From positions 1-35,699 of the forward strand of contig JAPLEF010000128.1 of NCBI GenBank assembly GCA_026391525.1: a stretch of DNA of 35,699 bases, written 5' to 3'. The position numbers and the translations under genes were made by a program. A model generated the notes under the pieces. The model was not told where the DNA came from. It did no database searches and saw nothing but the letters and a program-made list of their open reading frames with translations. Shown one piece after another: positions 1 through 7,533 of this stretch. Each line of letters opens with the position of its first letter. Position 1 is the first letter of the stretch. Source of the stretch: Sphingobacteriales bacterium (GTDB lineage: Bacteria > Bacteroidota > Bacteroidia > Chitinophagales > Chitinophagaceae).

Positions 1-32
1 CAAGTTGCTGTTATTAGAATTATTTTTTTCAT
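1..32 (-). CDS. 5' end of a truncated gene, product unknown
   Basis: An ATG on the minus strand at 32-30 opens a frame that stays open to the window edge. The visible residues are MKKIILITAT, a lysine-then-hydrophobic start that resembles the beginning of an export signal. Only ten codons are visible, so neither the function nor the reality of the gene can be settled. It would run in the same direction as the amidohydrolase gene to its right, about 240 bases downstream of that gene's stop codon. Confidence 0.3.
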   Translation of the reverse strand, partial: MKKIILITAT

Positions 33-273
33 GTTAGATAATTTTAACAGAATGACGTACCAAAACCTGCCACAGCATCTCAAAGTCTTTACGCGTGTTT
101 TACACACCCAAGCCTTATTGAATGGCTCACACACCTTAACAATACATTATTTTATTACCCACACTTTCTCGCCATTTACATGTTTAAAAGTACAGTTAAT
201 ACGCAATGTGCCGTACCGGAGACATTGCTGAGAAGAAAGAATGGATGCTTATATCTCACAGCATAACAATATA
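33..273. other. Intergenic region, no gene recognised
   Basis: No convincing coding frame is seen; a 66-codon plus-strand frame here has no recognisable content. The only structure noticed is a weak inverted repeat, GCAATGT at 203-209 and ACATTGC at 222-228 with a 12-base loop. It has no T-tract on either side, so it is a poor terminator candidate for the amidohydrolase gene that ends at 274. Confidence 0.4.
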
Positions 274-1953
274 TCACTTTCTTCCCCACAGCTTCTCGCC
301 ATTGATATAAGTTGCCAATACTTCCGTTGCTAAAATACGCTCCGGCTTACAACTCATCAGATCGGTGTTCAACAAAATAAAATCTGCCGATTTACCTTTT
401 TCCAAACTCCCCTTCTCATCTTCCTCAAATGCCGCTTTAGCCGCCCAGATGGTCATCCCCCTTATCGCCTGCTGCCGGCTCAATGCATCGGCCGTTTGAA
501 AACCATTGCCGGGAAAACCTTTGCCATCCTTCCGGATTACAGCAGCATAAAACGTTTTGAACGGACTGATGTCTTCAACCGGAAAATCGGTACCCAGCGG
601 CATCCATTGGTTTTGCTGCAATAACCTCTGGTAGGCGTAAGCGTTAGCCATCCGCTCAGTACCAAGCCTCTCTTCTGCCCAGTACATGTCGCTGGTGGCA
701 TGAGTGGGTTGTACGGAAGGAATGATGGAATAATCTTTGAAAAAATGAAAATCGTTTACATCCACAACCTGTGCATGCTCGATGCGCCAACGGCGGTCGT
801 TTTTCCCTTTTAGCACTTCGGCATAAATATTCAATAGCTGCCGGTTGCCGCTATCGCCAATTGCGTGTGTGCATAACTGTAAGTTCGACTGGGCAAGCAT
901 ACGGGCAACTGAACGGAAATAAGCAGAATCGCTGAGCAGAAAGCCCTTCGACCCCGGCTCGTCGCTATAATCGTGCAGTAAACACGCCCCTCTTGAACCT
1001 AATGCCCCGTCGGCATAAAGTTTGAAACCGCCCATATGTAGCCTCGCTGTACGGTACGCGCCACGCTTGATCCAGGTAGGATAATACCGGGCACTGTCGG
1101 AAAGCAAAGCAAATATTTTCATCTTCAGCCGGCCGGCCTGTTGTTCCTCATCCACCATTTCCAGGGTATGCTCTCCGATTCCACAATCGTGCACTCCGGT
1201 TAAACCAACGGCAAAGCATAGCTGCTGCAATTCATTGTAATATTGTTTAGCCAGTACATCACTTAGCAAAGGAATTTTGGTATCTACAAGATCCATGGCA
1301 TTATCAATCAGGATGCCCGTGAGCTTCCCATCTTTCATTTCAATACTGCCTCCTTTAACAAGTGTGCCGGCATCAATACCTGCAAGATCCAGCGCTTTCT
1401 GATTAACCAGGGCTGCATGTCCATCGATCCGTTTTATGAATACCGGTCGGTTAGGAAATAAACTATCGAGGATATGCTTATCAGGATATTCTTTCCCGGG
1501 CCAGTCATTCTGATCCCATCCCCTGCCATAAATCCATTCCATCGGGGCGTTTGTGGCATAGGCTTTTATTTTCTCTACCACTTCCAAAAAAGAGCGTGTA
1601 CCTGTTAGGTCGCATTTCCATCGGTCGGTGGCCATACCCGTAAAATGGCAATGTGCATCGATGAAGCCGGGAAAAATAGTTTTCCCACCGGCATCCAGCA
1701 TCGAATCGGAAACATAAGTGGCCATAATATCTTTATCCGATCCGATGGCCAGTAACTTTCCATTTTCAATAGCCATCGCTTCTGCAGTACTGAAGGCGGA
1801 ATCAACGGTATAGATTTTTGCATGGTGAACGATAAGGGCTACCTTTTTTTTAGATTGGCAGGAAGTGAATGCCAGTAAACAACACAAAAAAACTGGCAAT
1901 GAGATGAAGGGAATTTTTTTATTGCCTCGAAGAAATACGTTTAAACAATACAT
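274..1953 (-). CDS. Exported lipoprotein amidohydrolase (YtcJ-like, Amidohydro_3)
   Basis: Predicted metal-dependent hydrolase of the YtcJ/amidohydrolase-3 family, which acts on cyclic or amide C-N bonds; the substrate is unknown. With the start at 1953 the protein has 559 residues. The N-terminus has a hydrophobic stretch ending in a lipobox (AFTSC, Cys about 32), so the enzyme should be a lipoprotein outside the cytoplasm. Metal-site motifs appear in order: FIDAHCHF (His about 101 and 103), KLYADGALGSRG (Lys about 311, probable carbamylated lysine), THAIGD (His about 363), RIEHAQ (His about 393) and GTDFPVE (Asp about 456). An upstream ATG at 1986 exists, but a TAnnTTTG box at 1975-1968 lies inside that extension, which favours 1953. 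The frame is intact and full length for the family. The family call is secure; the substrate cannot be told from the sequence. Confidence 0.93.
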   Translation of the reverse strand: MYCLNVFLRGNKKIPFISLPVFLCCLLAFTSCQSKKKVALIVHHAKIYTVDSAFSTAEAMAIENGKLLAIGSDKDIMATYVSDSMLDAGGKTIFPGFIDAHCHFTGMATDRWKCDLTGTRSFLEVVEKIKAYATNAPMEWIYGRGWDQNDWPGKEYPDKHILDSLFPNRPVFIKRIDGHAALVNQKALDLAGIDAGTLVKGGSIEMKDGKLTGILIDNAMDLVDTKIPLLSDVLAKQYYNELQQLCFAVGLTGVHDCGIGEHTLEMVDEEQQAGRLKMKIFALLSDSARYYPTWIKRGAYRTARLHMGGFKLYADGALGSRGACLLHDYSDEPGSKGFLLSDSAYFRSVARMLAQSNLQLCTHAIGDSGNRQLLNIYAEVLKGKNDRRWRIEHAQVVDVNDFHFFKDYSIIPSVQPTHATSDMYWAEERLGTERMANAYAYQRLLQQNQWMPLGTDFPVEDISPFKTFYAAVIRKDGKGFPGNGFQTADALSRQQAIRGMTIWAAKAAFEEDEKGSLEKGKSADFILLNTDLMSCKPERILATEVLATYINGEKLWGRK

Positions 1954-1967
1954 GAACAAGCTTTTTT

Positions 1968-1975
1968 CAAATGTA
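1968..1975 (-). promoter_or_regulatory. Bacteroidota -7 box for the amidohydrolase
   Basis: On the minus strand this reads TACATTTG, an exact match to TAnnTTTG, the -7 element of the Bacteroidota housekeeping sigma factor. It sits 14 bases upstream of the ATG at 1953 and would give a short leader. No clear TTG -33 element at ideal spacing was found. It helps decide the start codon of the gene. Confidence 0.6.
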
Positions 1976-2056
1976 GGCCAAAGCAATCAAAACCATTCTA
2001 TGAAAAAAGAGTAGTTTATAATGGTACTGGTATAGAAAGATTACCAAGCAAAATGA

Positions 2057-2064
2057 TAACTTTG
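2057..2064 (+). promoter_or_regulatory. -7 box for ligA
   Basis: TAACTTTG matches the Bacteroidota -7 consensus TAnnTTTG exactly and lies 16 bases upstream of the ligA start at 2081. A -33 TTG at normal distance is not obvious. The expected transcript leader would be only about ten bases. Confidence 0.6.
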
Positions 2065-2080
2065 AAACAATCCCCATCGC

Positions 2081-4183
2081 ATGATGTACACAGCAGAACA
2101 AGCAAAAATTCTTCAGCACGAAACCCTAAACTGGTTGCAGGAATCTGGCTCAAATTTTATTACAACAGCTAACCTTGAAGCGTTCAGGAATCTGCTCCGC
2201 TTTCATGAATACCGATATTATGTGATGAACGACCCACTAATCGCCGATGAAGAATACGACCGGCTGTATACACTTCTGGTAAACTTTGAAAAAACACACC
2301 CGGAATCGATCAGTAAAGATTCACCAACCCAACGCGTAGGGGCCGGGATGATCAAAGATTTTCCCAAAGTGCAACATCTGGTGCCGATGCTTTCTCTTGA
2401 AAATTCGTACAATGCAGACGACTTATACGATTGGGACCGTAAAGTGCGTGAACGTTCCGGGAAAGAATTGCCTGAATACACAGTAGAGCCGAAATTTGAT
2501 GGAGCCAGTATTTCATTGAGGTATGAAAACGACCTGCTGCAACTCGGCCTCACCCGAGGCGATGGTGAAACCGGGGATGACATCACCCCGAATATCAAAC
2601 AGATCAGATCAGTTCCATTATCAGCACCATTTTCTGATTACGGTATCCAACAGATCGAAATCAGGGGTGAAGTGCTGATGAATAAAAATAATTTCCGCTT
2701 ATATAATGAATCGCTGATGGAAGAAGGTTTGCCTCCCCTGGCCAATCCACGCAATGCTTCCGCAGGTTCGTTGCGCATAAAAGATACGGCAGTGGTTGCC
2801 CGCAGAAACCTGGAAGCTTTCCTTTACCATGTGAGTTATATCCAAACTGCCAATCAACAATCAAATCAATTACCCATTCCGCAAACCCATAGTGGCATTC
2901 TACAACTGCTGTGGAATATGGGTTTCAGAACCCCGGTACAGGAAATGAAAGTGGTGAAAGGCATAGATGCGGTTCAGGAAGTTATTGAAGATTATGAAAA
3001 AAAACGTGATCAACTTCCTTATGAAATTGATGGGATGGTGATCAAAGTAAATGAACTTCCCTTACAAGATCAGTTGGGCATGACGGCACATCACCCGAGA
3101 TGGGCGATCGCTTTTAAATTTAAAGCACGTCAGGCCAGCAGCAGGTTGCTGGATGTTCAGTTTCAGGTAGGCCGTACCGGTGCCATAACCCCTGTTGCTA
3201 AAATACAGCCTGTACAGGTTGGTGGTGTTACAGTAAGCAGTATTTCCATACATAATGAAGCTTATATCGGTGAAAAAAACCTGATGATCGGCGACCAGAT
3301 TCTGATTGAACGCAGTGGCGATGTTATTCCCCAGATTGTAAAGAGTATGACGGAAGTAAGAACCGGTGATGAAAAAGCCATACAGTTCCCTACCCATTGC
3401 CCTGCCTGCGGCGACATCTTATATAAACCCGAAAATGAATCGGTTTGGCGATGTATCAATATCAATTGTCCGGCTCAGGTTTTAGAACGGATCATTCATT
3501 TTGTGAGTAAAGATGCCATGGACATCCGAAGTTTTGGAGAAGCCAATGTGCGAAAATTCCATGAGATGAAACTGATTACAGATATACCTTCCATCTATCA
3601 ATTTGAGGTGAACCAGCTTTTGGGTAGAGAAGGATTTGGTGCCAAATCGGTTGAAAACCTTAAACAAGCCATTGAAAACAGCAAGGATCAACCCTTACAC
3701 CGGCTGATTTATGCACTGGGTATCCGCTATGTGGGCGTCACCACTGCAAAAACCCTGGCCCAGCAGGTAGATGACATCTTTGCCTTCCAGCATTTTAGTG
3801 AAGAAGAACTTCAGCAAATGGAAGATGTAGGCGATAAAGTATCGAAAAGCATCTATGCGTTTTTTCATAACCCGGATAATATTACCATGCTGGAGCAATT
3901 GGCCGGTGCCGGTTTACAAACCAAAAAGCCCCTAATGCTACCCGTTGATGGCAACCTGGCCGGACAAACTTTCCTGTTTACCGGAACACTATCCAAACTT
4001 AAAAGAACGGAAGCCGAAGAACGCGTAGAACGCAATGGTGGCAAGCTGCTCAGCGGAGTAAGCAGTAAACTCAATTACCTTGTTGCAGGTTTAGATGCCG
4101 GAAGCAAACTGGAAAAAGCAAAAAAAATTCCCGGTATTATAATCATTGATGAAGAAGAATTTTTAAAAATCTTGCCGGGGTAG
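2081..4183 (+). CDS. ligA: NAD-dependent DNA ligase LigA
   Basis: Seals nicks in duplex DNA using NAD+ during replication and repair; essential in most bacteria. The 700-residue protein has the whole family architecture. The N-terminal Ia domain holds HEYRYYVMNDPLIADEEYDRL. The adenylation domain has the active lysine in EPKFDGA (Lys138). After the OB fold comes a four-cysteine zinc finger (Cys440, 443, 458, 463), then helix-hairpin-helix repeats (GIRYVGVTTAKTLAQQV region) and a C-terminal BRCT domain from about residue 623. About 35 residues precede the Ia core, a little more than in the E. coli enzyme. Two tandem ATGs (2081, 2084) follow a good -7 box, so the start is uncertain by one codon. 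The gene is divergent from the amidohydrolase and appears to be transcribed alone. Confidence 0.98.
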   Translation: MMYTAEQAKILQHETLNWLQESGSNFITTANLEAFRNLLRFHEYRYYVMNDPLIADEEYDRLYTLLVNFEKTHPESISKDSPTQRVGAGMIKDFPKVQHLVPMLSLENSYNADDLYDWDRKVRERSGKELPEYTVEPKFDGASISLRYENDLLQLGLTRGDGETGDDITPNIKQIRSVPLSAPFSDYGIQQIEIRGEVLMNKNNFRLYNESLMEEGLPPLANPRNASAGSLRIKDTAVVARRNLEAFLYHVSYIQTANQQSNQLPIPQTHSGILQLLWNMGFRTPVQEMKVVKGIDAVQEVIEDYEKKRDQLPYEIDGMVIKVNELPLQDQLGMTAHHPRWAIAFKFKARQASSRLLDVQFQVGRTGAITPVAKIQPVQVGGVTVSSISIHNEAYIGEKNLMIGDQILIERSGDVIPQIVKSMTEVRTGDEKAIQFPTHCPACGDILYKPENESVWRCININCPAQVLERIIHFVSKDAMDIRSFGEANVRKFHEMKLITDIPSIYQFEVNQLLGREGFGAKSVENLKQAIENSKDQPLHRLIYALGIRYVGVTTAKTLAQQVDDIFAFQHFSEEELQQMEDVGDKVSKSIYAFFHNPDNITMLEQLAGAGLQTKKPLMLPVDGNLAGQTFLFTGTLSKLKRTEAEERVERNGGKLLSGVSSKLNYLVAGLDAGSKLEKAKKIPGIIIIDEEEFLKILPG

Positions 4184-4273
4184 TGTAAATTTTATTTATA
4201 TTTATAACACATCAACCCTTAATCAGATTGACTGATCATCAATTTTACAACTTAACATTAAAATCAACCCAAC

Positions 4274-4834
4274 ATGATTAAAAAAATTCCCGGTGAGGTT
4301 TGGAAACAAATGCAATTCTCCGGTTACAAACAGTTAAGAAAAAAATATGCAGTTTCTAATCTGGGCCGGGCTGCCAGTTATTCCACTTCTATCGATGAAG
4401 ATGGCAAATTGCTCAACGGCTCGCTTACTTCAGGTTACCGAACACTCAACCTCCATGTTGAGGATGGAAACGGAACCATTTATATCCACCGTGAAGTAGC
4501 TAAATTATTTTGTAAGAAAAAATCGCCGAAATATAAATTTGTAATTCACAACAATCATAAAAAAACCGACAATACGGCAAAAAATCTGCTCTGGGCAACG
4601 CTCGAAGAAGTGAGTGAACATCAGCAAAAAAGCCCGATGAAAATTGCATACAAAAAGCGCCAGGCAAACCGTACAACCGGTTTGAAACTAACAGCCACAC
4701 AAGTAAAATCTATCAAAGACGCCATCAATAATCCAAAAAGAAAACTCACTTACAAACAGATGGCAGAAAAATACGGCGTAAGTGAAATGACCTTGTACCG
4801 CATCAGAAGCGGCGAAAACTGGGGAAGAATTTGA
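4274..4834 (+). CDS. NUMOD4/HNH-like DNA-binding protein
   Basis: A 186-residue protein with the layout of free-standing homing-endonuclease relatives. Residues 5-40 resemble NUMOD4 (EVWKQM, then YAVSNLGRAAS). Residues about 70-115 resemble an HNH_3 core (HREVAKLFC, then VIHNNHKKTDNTAKNLLWAT). The C-terminus (about 135-186) is lysine-rich with a helix-turn-helix-like segment, YKQMAEKYGVSEMTLYRIRSG. The HNH core keeps the His of the V-x-H motif, but the usual T-N-N reads T-D-N, so nuclease activity is doubtful. The gene stands alone between ligA and a DUF2461 gene and is followed by a strong terminator. It could be a selfish endonuclease gene or a domesticated DNA-binding regulator; the sequence does not decide. 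No intron or intein was seen next to it. Confidence 0.8.
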   Translation: MIKKIPGEVWKQMQFSGYKQLRKKYAVSNLGRAASYSTSIDEDGKLLNGSLTSGYRTLNLHVEDGNGTIYIHREVAKLFCKKKSPKYKFVIHNNHKKTDNTAKNLLWATLEEVSEHQQKSPMKIAYKKRQANRTTGLKLTATQVKSIKDAINNPKRKLTYKQMAEKYGVSEMTLYRIRSGENWGRI

Positions 4835-4854
4835 TTCCTATTTTATTTCATACA

Positions 4855-4883
4855 AACCGGCCAACAAAGCCGGTTATTTTTTT
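4855..4883 (+). terminator. Rho-independent terminator
   Basis: Arms AACCGGC (4855-4861) and GCCGGTT (4869-4875) pair perfectly around a seven-base loop. The right arm is followed by A and then seven T residues. It lies 21 bases after the stop of the NUMOD4-like gene and fits intrinsic termination of that transcript. It is the clearest terminator in the window. Confidence 0.85.
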
Positions 4884-4909
4884 GTTTGTTCATTCAATTA
4901 ACCATCGGT

Positions 4910-5572
4910 ATGCTACAGAAAAATGTTTTGCCATTTTTAACGGCGTTGAAAAAAAATAATAATAAGGCCTGGTTCAACGAACATCGAAATAATTACGAAA
5001 ACGCAAAAGCCGATTTTTTAATTTTTGTTGGGGCATTGATAAAAGAAATTGCTTCATTTGATAAAAGTATCGGCGAGCTGGAACCCAAAAATTGTACGTT
5101 TCGGATTAACAGGGATGTACGTTTCAGCAAAAATAAAAGCCCATACAAACAAAATATGGCCGCATATTTCAACAAAGCTGGTAAAAAAGGTTTAGGAGCA
5201 GGCTACTATGTTCATATTGAACCGGGCAGTAGTTTTATTGCCGCAGGCATTTGGATGCCCGAAGCGGAACATCTGGCTGCAATTCGTCAGGAAATTGACT
5301 ACTATTATGATGATTTCAAGAAAATTTTAAATACTGCAGCTTTCAAGAATAACTTTCCAAAAGGCCCCAATCAGGAAAATAGTTTGGTTCGTCCGCCAAA
5401 AGGTTACGATGAAACCAACCCTGCGATTGCATTCCTCAAGTTGAAGAGTTTTGTGGTTACAACTGCCTATCCCGATAAACAACTTCCTGAGCCATCTTTA
5501 CCAAAAGAAATAGGCAAAACCCTCAAATCTGCTGCTCCTTTTGTAAGTTTCCTTAATCGTTCGCTGGAATAA
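4910..5572 (+). CDS. DUF2461 family protein (TIGR02453)
   Basis: A 220-residue member of the widespread DUF2461/TIGR02453 family, whose biochemical role I do not know. Recognisable family signatures are LPFLTALKKNNNKAWFNEHR near the N-terminus, then RINRDVRFSKNKSPYKQNMAAYF, then GAGYYVHIEPG and AAGIWMPEAEHLAAIR. The length is normal for the family. A TTG 24 bases upstream (4886) would extend the frame, but it overlaps the end of the terminator's T-tract; the ATG at 4910 fits the family N-terminus better. No signal peptide or membrane segment is seen, so it is probably cytoplasmic. It appears to be a single-gene unit. Confidence 0.9.
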   Translation: MLQKNVLPFLTALKKNNNKAWFNEHRNNYENAKADFLIFVGALIKEIASFDKSIGELEPKNCTFRINRDVRFSKNKSPYKQNMAAYFNKAGKKGLGAGYYVHIEPGSSFIAAGIWMPEAEHLAAIRQEIDYYYDDFKKILNTAAFKNNFPKGPNQENSLVRPPKGYDETNPAIAFLKLKSFVVTTAYPDKQLPEPSLPKEIGKTLKSAAPFVSFLNRSLE

Positions 5573-5584
5573 GGGCACAAAAAT

Positions 5585-5608
5585 GGCCAGTGATAAAAAT
5601 CACCGGCC
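5585..5608 (+). terminator. Hairpin after the DUF2461 gene, possible terminator
   Basis: GGCCAGTGAT (5585-5594) pairs with ATCACCGGCC (5599-5608) around an AAAA loop, with one A/C mismatch. It begins 12 bases after the DUF2461 stop codon. The plus-strand side lacks a T-tract. On the minus strand the hairpin is followed by ATTTTTGTG, so it could also stop readthrough of the cupin transcript arriving from the right. Confidence 0.5.
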
Positions 5609-5652
5609 TTGCTTACCTCTGAAACCACAAGAAAAAAGTTGAGGCTATACTG

Positions 5653-5673
5653 AATAAGTCTGAATTACTTATT
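5653..5673. repeat. Small palindrome
   Basis: AATAAGT (5653-5659) and ACTTATT (5667-5673) form perfect seven-base arms around a seven-base loop. It is one of several palindromes in this gap; function unknown. Confidence 0.4.
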
Positions 5674-5771
5674 TAATTGAATTGGTCAAATAATACCGAT
5701 TGAACAAACAATATAGTCCAATATCGGCTATCGCCTCATTGTACTATTTGTTTGATACCATCGGCATTCAC

Positions 5772-5789
5772 TCCCGAAAGCATTCGGGA
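5772..5789. repeat. Perfect 18-base hairpin TCCCGAA/TTCGGGA
   Basis: Arms TCCCGAA (5772-5778) and TTCGGGA (5783-5789) enclose the loop AGCA. The sequence resembles short palindromic units that occur in many copies between genes in some Bacteroidota (recollection, not verified here). No T-tract follows on either strand, so it is not a normal terminator. Confidence 0.5.
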
Positions 5790-5962
5790 TAAGATTTATA
5801 AAATATTGGCATATTATATAAATCACATTGGTATAACGGGATTTTCTTTGCAGGATATGCAATTCTTGAGTGAGCTTTAAATAAGATAATATTGGAGGAG
5901 CTTAGGTTGGGAGTAGATGGTAAAATTAGTACTTTTTGTTAACTAACATAATTTTTTTTCAA

Positions 5963-6841
5963 CTATTTGTTCATCTTTTTTAATTCCTGACCGGCCAAAC
6001 GGTATAATTTTCCCTTTTTTTGGTTATACCACCATTCGGGGGCTGTTTTTTTCATCATCGTATCTATTCCTCTCATACCGAATAGTTTCCATAAGCCATT
6101 GAGTTTACCTCCTATACCATTCTGCATAGCCCTTAAACTCATGGCAAGGCCGGCTTCAAGGTACTCCATATGGTGCCAATAACCTGCGGGCATGAATAAG
6201 GTATCCCCATGTTCGAGGATTACTTCGTAACCTTTTGCCAGCTTTACAGCGGGAAAATTTTCATAGTCGAAGCTCTGGGAATAATTGGCATAATTGGCCA
6301 TACTCAGTACTTCCCAGGGTTTTCGATAAAGTTTGTACTGTTCTTCAAATGGGAAAAGCAGCACCTTTTTCTTGCCGATAAACTGGGTATGTAGGATATG
6401 GCTCATGTCGATATCGAAGTGCATATGCGTGATAGAACCTTGCCCCCCCACAAAAAGCATCGGGTACTTTTTGATAAAACCTTTCATCAGATGATCGGGC
6501 CAGGTGAAATCTTTAGTAATGCCCGGTGCATGTTCAAAAATATTAAAGAGGAAAATGCGCAAATCGAGAGGTCCGGCTTTAGCACGCCTCAGGTATTCGC
6601 CAAAAAACATGTATTCATCAGCAGTGTTGATGGCAGTATAGGCATCACTTTTTACATTGTTGTAAACCCCAACCTCTTTATCTCCCACCTCTTTTATAAA
6701 AAAATCCCAATCCCATTTGCTGTAAGCCGGCCAGTTTTTGGCTAACCCGGAAATGACTACTGGCTTTCGGGGCACATAATAATTTTTGTGAAACGCTTCC
6801 GCACTGATTTGATCTACCTTTTCAACTGCTTTTAATTGCAT
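5963..6841 (-). CDS. JmjC-type cupin protein (Cupin_8), putative Fe(II)/2-oxoglutarate hydroxylase
   Basis: A 292-residue protein of the Cupin_8/JmjC-like family (FIH-1 relatives), which typically hydroxylate protein side chains using Fe(II), O2 and 2-oxoglutarate; the substrate here is unknown. RKPVVISGLAKNWPAYSKWDWDFF is the standard entry motif. The iron ligands appear as HFD in SITHMHFDIDMSH (His141, Asp143) and the distal His in GDTLFMPAGYWHHMEY (about 223). Lysines in FIGKKKVLLF follow the facial pair, as expected for 2-oxoglutarate binding. A GTG at 6871 would add ten residues, but the TAnnTTTG box at 6884-6877 implies transcription starting near 6871, so I chose the ATG at 6841. It is divergent from tetR, sharing a region of about 100 bp. 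The long gap behind it separates it from the next gene. Confidence 0.9.
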   Translation of the reverse strand: MQLKAVEKVDQISAEAFHKNYYVPRKPVVISGLAKNWPAYSKWDWDFFIKEVGDKEVGVYNNVKSDAYTAINTADEYMFFGEYLRRAKAGPLDLRIFLFNIFEHAPGITKDFTWPDHLMKGFIKKYPMLFVGGQGSITHMHFDIDMSHILHTQFIGKKKVLLFPFEEQYKLYRKPWEVLSMANYANYSQSFDYENFPAVKLAKGYEVILEHGDTLFMPAGYWHHMEYLEAGLAMSLRAMQNGIGGKLNGLWKLFGMRGIDTMMKKTAPEWWYNQKKGKLYRLAGQELKKMNK

Positions 6842-6876
6842 AGCTATTAAATTACCAATAAAATTAACCACATTTC

Positions 6877-6884
6877 CAAATTTA
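6877..6884 (-). promoter_or_regulatory. -7 box for the cupin gene
   Basis: Minus-strand TAAATTTG matches TAnnTTTG. A TTG on the minus strand at 6903-6901 lies 16 bases upstream and could be the -33 element. The distance to the ATG at 6841 gives a leader of about 30 bases. The element lies next to the putative TetR operator at 6909-6922, so the regulator might also affect this gene. Confidence 0.6.
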
Positions 6885-6908
6885 CTAAGAAGAAATGCTT
6901 CAAAAAAA

Positions 6909-6922
6909 CTAATATGCGTTAG
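6909..6922. promoter_or_regulatory. Putative TetR/PaaR operator 1
   Basis: CTAATATGCGTTAG is a 14-base imperfect palindrome, nested in a wider perfect inverted repeat AACTAA (6907-6912)/TTAGTT (6919-6924). Its right half overlaps the -7 box of the tetR-paaE promoter, so bound protein would block it. From memory, TetR-type PaaR of Thermus binds CNAACGNNCGTTNG; this site agrees at eight of the ten fixed positions. A related site occurs at 8665-8678. Autoregulation of tetR is inferred. Confidence 0.55.
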
Positions 6923-6927
6923 TTTTG
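6920..6927 (+). promoter_or_regulatory. -7 box for tetR-paaE
   Basis: TAGTTTTG matches TAnnTTTG and lies 12 bases before the tetR ATG at 6940, giving a leader of only a few bases. The box shares bases with the right half of the palindrome at 6909-6922. This placement argues that the palindrome is an operator and that the upstream TTG codon at 6925 is not the start. Confidence 0.6.
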
Positions 6928-6939
6928 CTGGGTAATTGT

Positions 6940-7530
6940 ATGTCTAAAATTATTCCAGCCCGCAACGGCACTAAAAAAGACGCTATCATTTTAAAAGCGG
7001 CCACTTTATTCCGGAAAAAGGGATATGTAGCTGCATCGATGCGTGATTTAGCCGAAAGTATGGGGGTAGAAGCTTCGAGTTTATACAACCATATCGGCTC
7101 AAAGCAAGAATTGTTACAATCCATATGTTTTAAAGTTGCCTTGAAATTTAACAATGAACTTACTGCCATCACTTCGGCAAAAGGAAAAGTAGTTCCCCGT
7201 TTGGAAGCCTTGATCCGCTTTCATATCCATATGATGATAGATGCCTATGATGAAGTTCATGTGGCCAACCATGAATGGAAACAACTTCATGAACCTTACC
7301 TCGGCAATTTTTTACAGGAACGAAAAGCCTACGAAAACAGTCTTATTGCTTTGATTGAAGAGGGAACTGCGGCAAAAGAACTGAAGCCCATTCATCCTCA
7401 TGTGGCAGTACTTACGCTGCTATCGGCAGTGCGTGGCCTCGAATTCTGGCAGCGCCACAAAAAAAGCGTAACAGCCGATGAACTGGAAACAGACATGATC
7501 AACCACTTATTAACAGGACTCATACAATAA
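6940..7530 (+). CDS. TetR-family regulator of the paa cluster
   Basis: A 196-residue TetR-family transcription factor. The N-terminal DNA-binding domain is clear: ILKAATLFRKKGYVAASMRD, then LAESMGVEASSLYNHIGSKQELL. The remainder is an all-helical ligand domain (about residues 60-196). A TTG at 6925 is in frame but falls inside the -7 box, so the ATG at 6940 is chosen. The stop lies three bases before the paaE start, so the two genes are surely co-transcribed. Known relatives (PaaR type) repress paa genes and are released by phenylacetyl-CoA; that role is inferred here from the neighbours and from two similar palindromes at the tetR and paaA promoters. Ligand and targets are not shown by the sequence. 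Confidence 0.92.
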   Translation: MSKIIPARNGTKKDAIILKAATLFRKKGYVAASMRDLAESMGVEASSLYNHIGSKQELLQSICFKVALKFNNELTAITSAKGKVVPRLEALIRFHIHMMIDAYDEVHVANHEWKQLHEPYLGNFLQERKAYENSLIALIEEGTAAKELKPIHPHVAVLTLLSAVRGLEFWQRHKKSVTADELETDMINHLLTGLIQ

Positions 7531-7533
7531 TTT

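Larger units (their letters stand above)
5573..5962. other. 390-bp gene-free, palindrome-rich gap
   Basis: No coding frame of note. The gap lies between the DUF2461 gene (plus) and the 3' end of the cupin gene (minus). It carries at least four hairpins: 5585-5608 (ten-base arms, one mismatch), 5653-5673 (AATAAGT/ACTTATT), an imperfect long one with arms about 5696-5716 and 5742-5764, and 5772-5789 (seven-base arms). The first could be a terminator. The cluster may be a decayed small inverted-repeat element, but no terminal repeats or target duplication could be shown. Confidence 0.5.

Noticed and set aside
31..231. 66-codon plus-strand frame at the left edge
   Set aside because: No recognisable domain, no promoter, and composition typical of intergenic sequence.
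4886..4909. TTG start for the DUF2461 gene
   Set aside because: It follows directly on the terminator's T-tract and adds residues outside the family core; the ATG at 4910 fits better.
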